Positions 6,852 through 14,311 of a DNA stretch of 35,262 bases are shown piece after piece. Below the pieces are notes generated by a model. That model had not been told where the DNA came from and searched no databases. It saw nothing but the letters and a program-made list of their open reading frames with translations. The translations under genes were made by a program, and so were the position numbers. The stretch is from Kitasatospora sp. SUK 42 (lineage in GTDB: Bacteria; Actinomycetota; Actinomycetes; Streptomycetales; Streptomycetaceae): NCBI RefSeq assembly GCF_015776785.2, contig NZ_LFMD02000002.1:34817-70078 (forward strand), read 5' to 3'. Position 1 is the stretch's first letter, and each line of letters begins with the position of its first letter.

Positions 6852-8222
6852 CTACAGCCACTCCTGTGCGGCGGCGCGCTTGCCTTTCCCCGAGAAGATG
6901 CCGGCAGACCGGAGGGCGCTCGCCATCAGGGGATCGGCGACGGCGACCCCGTGCACGAGCTCAGGCGTCCGGCTGAAGGCGACGGCCTCGGCTGTCGGCC
7001 TCGGGGCGGTCCAGGCGCCGGCCACCGGGTCCACGCCATGACGGGCGCAGACCGCCTCGACCAGCGAACGCGGACACTCCTCCTCGCCCCGCAGCACTTC
7101 CCAGGGCAGCGGCAGCTCCGCCCACACATAGGTGTCCGGATGCAACCCGCCTCCGCTCCTGCGGTGCCAGTACGCCACATCGGCCGCCATCAGGCGCGGC
7201 ACCTTTCCGGGGCAGATCCGGTCCAGGACGTCCATCCGGCCGAGCTCGGTCAGCAGCGCCAACCAGTGTGCCCGCGCCGTGTTCCACGCCTGCGCGGCCT
7301 GGTTCCACGTCGACGAGTCGTTGCCCCGGCGCACGATCATGGTGTCGCGCTCCAGCGGGCAGCGCTCCCAAGCGTCCTCCAGCAGCCCGGCCACCTCCCG
7401 CAGGAAGCGGGTCCAGCGGGCCAGCAACTGGTTGAGCTCCTCGTCGGACAGTCGCTCCAGCACCTCGGCCGTCGGATGCACATGCGCGATCGCGTACCAG
7501 CAGGTCCGCTCCGGGTGCGCTCGCAGCCGCCCGAACAGGGCGGCAGCGACTTCGTCATACACCTGCCGCTGCCTGCCGTTGGTGAAGACGCTGCGCATGT
7601 AACCCCGCGCGGTGACGTACGCGACGAAGGCCGCGGTGTCCGGATCCGCGGCGAACAGCTCGTACGGCAGGGCGTGGGCGAACGCGCCCTTGCCGGTGAT
7701 GGTGACCTCGTACCGGTGCTGCTCGTGGACGAGCCGCGCCAGTTTGGCCTCCATCCGGCACAGCAGCCGGAACCGCTTGTTGTACTGGCGCTTGGACAGC
7801 TCGCCCAGTCCGGCCTCGGCGCGCCCGGCCCGGTCGAGCCGATCCCTGCCGAAGTCGTTGTGTCCGTAGGCGCGGCGGATCTCCTGCCCCGCGCGGCGGA
7901 TCACCGCCTCGATCTGCGCGGGATCGTCCGCAACGCCGTCCGGAAGGTCCGGCACGCTCGTGAACAGTCTTGCTGCACAGGCGAGTTGACGCTTCGCACC
8001 GACCGGCTGGGCGAAGCCCTCCAGCATGGACGTGTAGCCGTGCCACAGCCGGCGCAACGACTGCTCGGTGGCCTTGGCGAGGGCCGCCTCGGTGGCCGGG
8101 TCAAGGCTGGTTCCCCGAGCCGCGTACAGGTCTTGGATGAGCTGGGCCACGTCCTCCGAACGCTTGCGCAGCTTCAGAGTGGCGTGCAGTTCCCTGAGCA
8201 GCTGTTCGACGGCGGGCGGCAT
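6852..8222 (-). CDS. Conserved hypothetical protein, 456 aa, paired with the tRNA-like gene
   Basis: The ATG at 8222 gives MPPAVEQLLRELHATLKL; the frame stays open to 8342 but the extra part looks non-coding. An in-frame GTG nine bases upstream is an alternative. The protein is soluble, mainly helical, and rich in Arg and Trp. Distinct blocks are GELSKRQYNKRFRLLCRMEAKLARL (middle), RGNDSSTWNQAAQAWNTARAHW (about residue 325), CPGKVPRLMAADVAYWHR, WAELPLPWEVLRGE and a C-terminal PELVHGVAVADP...IFSGKGKRAAAQEWL. I recognise this as the kind of protein that recurs in actinobacteria without a known function. No nuclease, kinase or helicase motif is evident. Basic patches and the adjacent tRNA-like gene make RNA binding a possible, unproven role. 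Confidence 0.8.
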   Translation of the reverse strand: MPPAVEQLLRELHATLKLRKRSEDVAQLIQDLYAARGTSLDPATEAALAKATEQSLRRLWHGYTSMLEGFAQPVGAKRQLACAARLFTSVPDLPDGVADDPAQIEAVIRRAGQEIRRAYGHNDFGRDRLDRAGRAEAGLGELSKRQYNKRFRLLCRMEAKLARLVHEQHRYEVTITGKGAFAHALPYELFAADPDTAAFVAYVTARGYMRSVFTNGRQRQVYDEVAAALFGRLRAHPERTCWYAIAHVHPTAEVLERLSDEELNQLLARWTRFLREVAGLLEDAWERCPLERDTMIVRRGNDSSTWNQAAQAWNTARAHWLALLTELGRMDVLDRICPGKVPRLMAADVAYWHRRSGGGLHPDTYVWAELPLPWEVLRGEEECPRSLVEAVCARHGVDPVAGAWTAPRPTAEAVAFSRTPELVHGVAVADPLMASALRSAGIFSGKGKRAAAQEWL

Positions 8223-8945
8223 GCGCCTCACCCTGTCATCACCAACATCGAACCTCCACCCATTATCCGGCCCGCGGCCCGAGGCGGAGGGTGGCGGTGT
8301 TCTCAGCCGAATGCTGGCACAAGGTCCCATCGCCCTGATCATCCCTGGCCTGCAGCATCGCGCTCAGCGAATCCGGGGACCGCAGAACCGTACACCGGAC
8401 CTGGTCCACCCACCCGCTGGTCGTCACGAACGCATTCGCGATGCTGCGCCACCTGTTGCAGACGAGGAGAAGTGTGCTGTGTCGACGGCTGAAATTCCCC
8501 CTGACACTCGGACATTTCTCTGCCAAATTCCCCTTGTGAAACTGACGGCCCTGCGTTTGGTCTTCTCGCCGGTCACCAGCTTTCGCGCGCTCCGCATGGT
8601 GCGCGCTTCGAGTTGGGCCCTGTCGTTTGACGCTGCTTGGCGCGCCGCATGGACCATAAGGCGGCCTGACGAGCAGGTCTACCAGGCATACGGGCATGCC
8701 GCGCAAGCAGCCCTATGCCCTAAGGGAAGCTCCACCGAACAGCAGCCACAATAGTTTCTCTGAGCTCCGGGACTCCTGGAAAATAGCAATATTATTGCAA
8801 GATGATCAGCAAAATAGCCTTTGCCGCATGATGCGGGGACCAGTTTTCGCCACTCTCACACAACAGCTGTGAATATCGCCCCTACCAACTGATATCCATG
8901 GTGAAGCCGTTTGTGATCGACCTCGCAGGAGGGAAAGGCGTCGCC
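8223..8945. other. Long divergent intergenic region of element 2
   Basis: No gene is supported. The region separates the minus-strand unit from the plus-strand operon. It contains a direct repeat AAATTCCCC at 8492-8500 and 8525-8533 (33-bp offset, three helical turns) and an AT-rich island at about 8755-8895 with two 13-bp palindromes. The frames here have no motif or ribosome binding site. Confidence 0.6.
8786..8836. promoter_or_regulatory. AT-rich island with two palindromes upstream of the three-gene operon
   Basis: GCAATATTATTGC (8786-8798) and CCGCATGATGCGG (8824-8836) are perfect inverted repeats with six-base arms and one central base. They sit in a strikingly AT-rich stretch for this genome, 110-160 bp before the first gene. 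They are candidate operator and promoter elements; the regulator is unknown. Confidence 0.5.
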
Positions 8946-9485
8946 ATGTCCGACCCCGTAGACCTCGTCGCCGGTAGCGCGCTGCCAGCCATGTTCACCT
9001 TCTTCTTCCAGCGCCTGGACAGCTTGCTCACGCGTCATCGCTCCGGGCGGGCAAGCGAGCCTGAACCGCTCCCGGAGGTTCCCCCGGAGCTCGTCGGCAC
9101 GCTGCACCTGCCGTTGGTGGCAGACCCGGTCCGGCTGAGGGGGCGCATCGAGGTGCTGGAGGCACTGGCCCTGGCATTGACGCACTACCAGCGCAGCCCT
9201 GCCTCGGTCACAGGCTCCGACCAGGTCCTGCTGCAGACCCTGGGCAGGGCTCGCGCCGCGTTGGAGGATATCTACGGGCAGCGGTTCACCTTCGACGGGG
9301 AGGAACGCCAGGCATCCGGCCCGCTCAGTGAGCATCGCTACACAAGGGTGGCCGGCGAAGTGGTGGCCATGGAAGCCCAGGAGAGGATCACTGGGGACGT
9401 CGAGGCCCGTGTCACCGCCGAGACCGTCGAGCGTGGGGGGCGGGTTGTCGGGATGAGGGCTCCCATCATCGAAGGACGGCCGTAG
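8946..9485 (+). CDS. Operon gene A: small protein of unknown function (179 aa)
   Basis: The product starts MSDPVDLVAGSALPAMFTFFFQRLDSLLTRHR. The N-terminal part is hydrophobic enough for a short membrane-associated helix (about residues 8-24). The middle is helical (LEALALALTHYQRS...LLQTLGRARAALEDIYGQRFTFDG). The C-terminal 50 residues are a regular beta-type pattern (VAGEVVAMEAQERITGDVEARVTAETVERGGRVVGM) suggesting stacked short strands. AGGAGGG lies 12 bases before the ATG at 8946; an in-frame ATG at 8898 has no ribosome binding site. It is followed after 42 bp by gene B on the same strand. I recognise no family. It is presumably expressed and working together with B and C. Confidence 0.75.
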   Translation: MSDPVDLVAGSALPAMFTFFFQRLDSLLTRHRSGRASEPEPLPEVPPELVGTLHLPLVADPVRLRGRIEVLEALALALTHYQRSPASVTGSDQVLLQTLGRARAALEDIYGQRFTFDGEERQASGPLSEHRYTRVAGEVVAMEAQERITGDVEARVTAETVERGGRVVGMRAPIIEGRP

Positions 9486-9527
9486 CAGCACCCACTCCTA
9501 CCTGCCCCAACCATCAGGAGTACAACC

Positions 9528-11744
9528 GTGACGTCCACTCCCATCGATGCGGAACACCCTGATCACGCCGACGGACGGACTGTCGGACTGCCCTCACCGG
9601 AGGAACCCGGCAGCACAGAAGCATCAGCTACCCGTGACACTCCCATTCCCCCTCCACGTACGGACATTGACGTGCTGGATGACACCGAACCGGCCGACAC
9701 GCAGACGCCCGCCAGCCTGGTATCCAGCCCAACGGCACCTGCGGCGCGCGCCGGTGACGCGCCACAGGTCGGTCTGCACGCGGGAGTCAACCACGGTCAG
9801 ATGATCGGCCAGCTCTTCGAAGCGGTTCAGCGCCACAGTGGCGCCCCGTTGAGCGCCGAGTACATCGAGCGGCAGCTCCAGGGTTATCTTCCGATCGGCA
9901 ACGAGTCGGATGCGCAAAGAATCCTGCAAGAGAACCAGGTCCTCGTCCTCTTCGCCGACCGGTCCGGGTCCGGCCGCTGGACTGCCGCACTGCAGCTCCT
10001 GGCTGGGTATCAGAAGCTCCTGAAGGTACGCCGAATCCGGCGGGACAGCGGAGACAGCTTCAGCATGGAGGGGCTACGCGGCCATAAGCGCACTGGCTGG
10101 ATCCTGGACCTGCGAGCCGAGGACGAATCGCTTCCCGCCCAGTGCGACCTGGCCGCGGAACTGCACGATGTGGATGCCCTTCGGACTGACGAGTCCTATC
10201 TGATCGTCGTCATGAGCAAGGCCATCCGGACTCAGAGCGGCATTGATCTTGATGAACTGGCTCTTACTCCCGAGCCGCCAAACGGGATCGAGCTCTTCGC
10301 CAAGTGTCTGACCGAGGCGAAGGCCCCGCTGGCCGAAGCCCTTGCCAAGGAGCCACGGTTCACAACCGACCTCCTCCAATTGCCGCCGGGCCGAATCGTC
10401 GCCTGGGCCCGCACCGTGGCAGCGGCCGCCATCGGCTACCAGGCTGCCGTCGGCCGCCCGCTCACCCCGACCGATGACGACTTCACGAAAGTGGCGGCAG
10501 CGGCTGGCAGCGCGGTCGATGGCTGGTTGGAGGAGTTGGTCACCTGGCACAGTGCCGCCGGGCGTACCAGTTATGAGCGCAATTACCTGCTCCTGACCGC
10601 CGTCTTCGAAGGCGAAGCCATTCCTGAGGTACACAAGAAGGTCGCCTCCCTGGCGAGTGCCTTGGGTGAGAAGGGCGAACGCGCAGCACGGCTGGCCGGC
10701 CAGCAGGGTCCGGGGCTATTTGAGCTGGCCCGGCAGATCAACGCAACCCTGCTTCCCGACGGCCGGATCCGGTACCCGGGCCCCGGCTACGCGGAGGCGG
10801 TCGTGCGCTACTTCTGGCGTGACCGGCCGGATCTGAACCACGCGTTCACCGCCTGGACCGCCGAGCTTTGCAAGGAGCTCGGCAAGGCCGAGGGCATCCG
10901 GCTGGCAACGCGAATGATCCCCTGGATCCAGCACCATCTCCAGAGCACGCGCAGCACCAGGCTGCTCCAGCGGGTGGTTGCCGACTGGTCAGCCGACGGG
11001 GACCTGGCACCGATCGCTCACACGCTGCTGGTTGGTGCTGCGCTCCTCCCCCAGGTCGACCGGCTCACCCTGGACGCGATCGACACCTGGTTGGACAAGG
11101 GTGATACGCCCGCCTCCTTGCTGCAGACTCTGGCACGTACGTGCCAGAGTCTCGCCCCTGCTCATCCAACGAGAATGCTGCGGCGCCTCGGCGTGCTAGC
11201 CGACTCCACCGCGGATGGTGTCGCGGACGCAGTCGGCAATGCCGTCAACGCTCTCTGGAGTGACGAGGATCTACGACCACGGCTGCATACCACCCTCGTC
11301 TCCTGGCTCGACAGCCCTCATGAGTCGCTGCGCGATGCAGCCGCCAGCGCCTTCCTGAACTTGGCCCAGCAGGAGTTCGAGGGCGTTCCCGCATTGCTGT
11401 ACGAGCCGGGGACACCCGCAGCTCCGTGGGTGGTGACCGGGTGGCGCACGGTCCTGGAAGCCCTCGATCCGAGCCCGCTGGCCCACCGCGCGGGACAGGC
11501 CTGGTTGAACTCCGCCGCCACCGTGCCCGGCAGCCAGGAACAGATCCTTGCCACCCTTGTATCTGCCGTCCACGACACTCCCACGGACTACCTGCGCGGC
11601 CAGCGTGTCATGAATCTGACGCGCCTTGCTGAGAGGTGGCTACTCCTGAGCACTGTGGTGGACGAGGCTGGCCGCTCAGCGCTCCGGCTCTCCCTCGGGG
11701 CTCGGCTTCAGGAAGCGGACCCCCACTACGTCCACCCCCAGTAG
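9528..11744 (+). CDS. Operon gene B: 738-aa protein with degenerate P-loop and helical C-terminal half (STAND-like)
   Basis: The GTG at 9528 has AGGAG seven bases upstream. Residues 1-80 are Pro/Thr/Ala-rich and probably disordered. Residues 86-160 read GVNHGQMIGQLFEAVQRHSG...EYIERQLQGYLP...VLVLFADRSGSGRWTAALQLLAGY. The last part has the shape of a Walker A loop (strand, GSG, helix), but the GK[ST] is GRW (149-151), so nucleotide binding is doubtful. Later strands TGWILDL (189-195) and SYLIVVM (223-229) fit a P-loop fold. From about 280 to the end the sequence is a run of Leu/Ala-rich helices with HEAT-like spacing. This resembles STAND-type ATPase architecture with a decayed or unusual NTP site. 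The family call is pattern-based only. Confidence 0.7.
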   Translation: MTSTPIDAEHPDHADGRTVGLPSPEEPGSTEASATRDTPIPPPRTDIDVLDDTEPADTQTPASLVSSPTAPAARAGDAPQVGLHAGVNHGQMIGQLFEAVQRHSGAPLSAEYIERQLQGYLPIGNESDAQRILQENQVLVLFADRSGSGRWTAALQLLAGYQKLLKVRRIRRDSGDSFSMEGLRGHKRTGWILDLRAEDESLPAQCDLAAELHDVDALRTDESYLIVVMSKAIRTQSGIDLDELALTPEPPNGIELFAKCLTEAKAPLAEALAKEPRFTTDLLQLPPGRIVAWARTVAAAAIGYQAAVGRPLTPTDDDFTKVAAAAGSAVDGWLEELVTWHSAAGRTSYERNYLLLTAVFEGEAIPEVHKKVASLASALGEKGERAARLAGQQGPGLFELARQINATLLPDGRIRYPGPGYAEAVVRYFWRDRPDLNHAFTAWTAELCKELGKAEGIRLATRMIPWIQHHLQSTRSTRLLQRVVADWSADGDLAPIAHTLLVGAALLPQVDRLTLDAIDTWLDKGDTPASLLQTLARTCQSLAPAHPTRMLRRLGVLADSTADGVADAVGNAVNALWSDEDLRPRLHTTLVSWLDSPHESLRDAAASAFLNLAQQEFEGVPALLYEPGTPAAPWVVTGWRTVLEALDPSPLAHRAGQAWLNSAATVPGSQEQILATLVSAVHDTPTDYLRGQRVMNLTRLAERWLLLSTVVDEAGRSALRLSLGARLQEADPHYVHPQ

Positions 11745-11760
11745 GTGGGAGGCCCAGAAG

Positions 11761-12477
11761 GTGCTTAGGCGTTGGCTGCGTCGGCGGGGAGCACTCCAGC
11801 TGGAGTTCACCACCCCCAGCGCGGACGGCTACCTCTTCGAGGTGCGTGCGGACGGCCAGTGGCAGCAGAGAGGGCGCCACCGTGACCCGGCAGCTGCAGC
11901 GGCCAGCTATGTGATCGACGCGGTGGCGTCGCTCGCGCTTGACTGCCCGCTCCTGGCCCCCGCCAGGCTCGAAGCACGCGCCAACACCCTCCTGGGGCAG
12001 CCTGCCGTCATGCCCGAAGGCAGCTCTCGCCTCCTATGGGCAGCCGTCCATGTCAACGTCACCCCCGAGGACTTTCACGACGCCCAGGCGGAGCTGCGGC
12101 ACCGGGCCCGGTCCCGTGCCCATCTGCAGTCGCAGCGGAAGCAAGTCGACCATGCGGTCGCCTACCTGAACCTACTCCGCGCGGATCCGACGCTGGCCAT
12201 GGTGCAGCAAATGCTCGACAGCCCGAACGCGAGCACCGCCGAGATTGTCGCGCGGTTCGACGCTGTGGCCGAGAAGGTCGCCGCCTACGCTCCCGGCGGA
12301 AGATGGGTCCGTACCGTCGGACTGCTGGAGAAGACCTTCGGCGCTCTGGACGAGGACGCGCAACGGTATGTCGTGGATCGCGTGTGTTCCGCGCTCAGCG
12401 AGTTCCGACAGACCCAAGAAGCGGCCCAGCACATCCGGCAGGAGTACCAGATCGGCAAGTTGGAGCTGGGTCCCTAG
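11761..12477 (+). CDS. Operon gene C: 238-aa coiled-coil protein, SPFH-like pattern
   Basis: The GTG at 11761 follows GGGAGG with eight bases of spacing and starts 16 bp behind gene B, which suggests coupled expression. The N-terminal half (LQLEFTTPSADGYLFEVRADGQW...LLWAAVHVNVTPEDFHDAQ) is a beta-rich domain. A charged helix follows (AELRHRARSRAHLQSQRKQVDHAVAYLNLLRADPTLAMVQQML, about 118-160). The combination of a membrane-band-type beta domain ending in VTPED and a long helix recalls SPFH/band-7-like proteins of actinobacteria. There is no transmembrane segment, which argues for caution. The C-terminal half is also helical, ending KLELGP. It closes the operon; int2 follows after about 200 bp. 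Confidence 0.7.
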   Translation: MLRRWLRRRGALQLEFTTPSADGYLFEVRADGQWQQRGRHRDPAAAAASYVIDAVASLALDCPLLAPARLEARANTLLGQPAVMPEGSSRLLWAAVHVNVTPEDFHDAQAELRHRARSRAHLQSQRKQVDHAVAYLNLLRADPTLAMVQQMLDSPNASTAEIVARFDAVAEKVAAYAPGGRWVRTVGLLEKTFGALDEDAQRYVVDRVCSALSEFRQTQEAAQHIRQEYQIGKLELGP

Positions 12478-12601
12478 TCGGTGACTGCTCCGCTGCCCGT
12501 TGCACCCCCGACATCCGTCGTCAAGATCGTCCTTGAAGCGCGGGCGCCCTTGTCGCCTCATTAAGGGATTGCCCCAGGTCAGGGACTCAAGGGTGGGACG
12601 G

Positions 12602-12621
12602 TGGTCGCAGTGTGGTCGCAG
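12602..12621 (+). repeat. Upstream pair of 9-bp repeats flanking int2 (putative arm-type sites)
   Basis: TGGTCGCAG occurs at 12602-12610 and again at 12613-12621, an 11-bp period. The same pair recurs in inverted orientation behind int2 at 14009..14028. Confidence 0.7.
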
Positions 12622-14008
12622 GATTCGACCAAGAGCGACCGACAATGGGTACAGAGATCCCTGCGTGATCATTGGAAGCGATCACGATGCGCGCCGTCGT
12701 CGATCTTGGACGTGTGTACCGCCGTTGTGGCTGTCGCGACCTTCGCCATCACCAGCTCGGGGCCCGCTGCCCGGCCCTTGTCTCCGACCCCGGGCACGGC
12801 ACCTGGACATTTGCCGCCGACCTGCCCGCACCCACCCCCGGCCGCCACATCGTACGCCGCGGCGGCTTCCCCACCGAGGAATCAGCGAGAGCTGCCCTGC
12901 GTCGACTGCTCGAAGGTCACAACGGCGGCTTCACCGCCGACCCGAACCAGACCGTCGCCGACTACCTCACCGCCTGGCTCCGGGCCAAGGCCCTGGTCCT
13001 CAAGCCGACCACCATGGCCCGCTACCGCGCGTAGGTCGCCAACGACCTCATCCCCGTTATCGGCAGCATCCGCCTCGACGACCTCGGCTACCCCCACATC
13101 GCCGGCCTCGTCCACACCCAGCTCGCCCACGGACGAGGCCGCGCCACCGTCCACCAGATCCTCGCCACCCTCTCCAGCGCCCTCGGCGACGCCGTCCGAC
13201 ACCACCGCCTGGCCACCAACCCCGCCCGGCCAACCGTCATCCCGCGCCCAGCCGCCGCCGAACGCCACATCTGGACTCCGCAAGAGGCCGTCCGATTCCT
13301 CCGCTACTGCCACGCCGTCGACCCGCCTTTCGCCGATCTCATCGAGCTAATCATCGGCACCGGCATGCGCAAGGGCGAAGCCCTCGCACTCCACTGGAAC
13401 GACGTCCATCTCGACCACGGAGTCCTGTTCGTCCGCTACTCACTCGCCGCCGTCGACAACAATCACCTCGTCCTCACCACCCCCAAGACCCGCACCAGCA
13501 AGAACTGGGTCGCCATCTCCCCGCGCGTCGCCACCGCACTGCGCAACCGCGCCGCGGCAACCGCCAACGTGCCCGGTGGCGGTCTCGTCTTCCAGCGCCC
13601 CGACGGCAGGCCGCTCCACCCCGAATACGTCCTCAACCACTTCCACGATCTCAGCCGCGACGCCGGTGTCTCCCGCACCACCGTCCACGACCTTCGGCAC
13701 CTCGCCGCCACCATCTCCATCAGCGCCGGCGTGCCCCTCACAGTGGTCTCCAAGACCCTGCGGCACTCGACCCTGTCGACCACCGCCAACATCTACAGCC
13801 ATCTCACCACCCAAGCCGCCCGCGACGCTGTCAACACCATCGACAAGACACTGACGACCATCGACGGAGTCGGTACTCCCCCGACTCGCATCCCCAGGCC
13901 GCGACCACCCGGCGACCACAATCCGCAGCTCCACAACCAACTCACCCTCACCAAGAGGCCGGAAGGAGCAACGAGTTACCGAAACATCACCCACCCGCCG
14001 CCAGAACG

Positions 14009-14028
14009 CTGCGACCACTCTGCGACCA
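14009..14028 (-). repeat. Downstream pair of 9-bp repeats flanking int2 (putative arm-type sites)
   Basis: CTGCGACCA at 14009-14017 and 14020-14028 is the reverse complement of the pair at 12602..12621, again with an 11-bp period. It lies inside the 3' end of the int2 frame, about 70 bp from the att core, the same layout as for int1. Confidence 0.7.
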
Positions 14029-14045
14029 TCAGACGACGGAACGTC

Positions 14046-14080
14046 AAAAAGGCCGCTCCCGCCAGAAGCGGAAACGGCCT
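14046..14080 (-). terminator. Rho-independent terminator behind tRNA-Pro
   Basis: On the minus strand AGGCCG and CGGCCT pair, with a supporting inner CGC/GCG pair, and are followed by TTTTT (14046-14050). It lies 21-55 bp downstream of the tRNA-Pro 3' end. It belongs to element 2 DNA, so the element appears to supply a replacement terminator for the tRNA it entered. Confidence 0.7.
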
Positions 14081-14099
14081 ACGACCTGCAGTTAAGCAA

Positions 14100-14174
<75 letters not shown>

Positions 14175-14311
14175 TGGTCTCGGTGCCGTGCGGCGGGGCC
14201 TGGGGGGCTCTGCCGGTTGGCTTCTCGACCTTGTCTCCGGTGTCCCGGCGACGTGGAAAACAATACAGCACGTCGGGGGGTGCTCGCTGCCAGGTTCGGG
14301 GGGTGGGGTGG

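Noticed and set aside
8263..8706. 147-aa minus-strand frame upstream of the 456-aa gene
   Set aside because: No recognisable domain is present, and overlapping open frames exist on the other strand. It is treated as intergenic.
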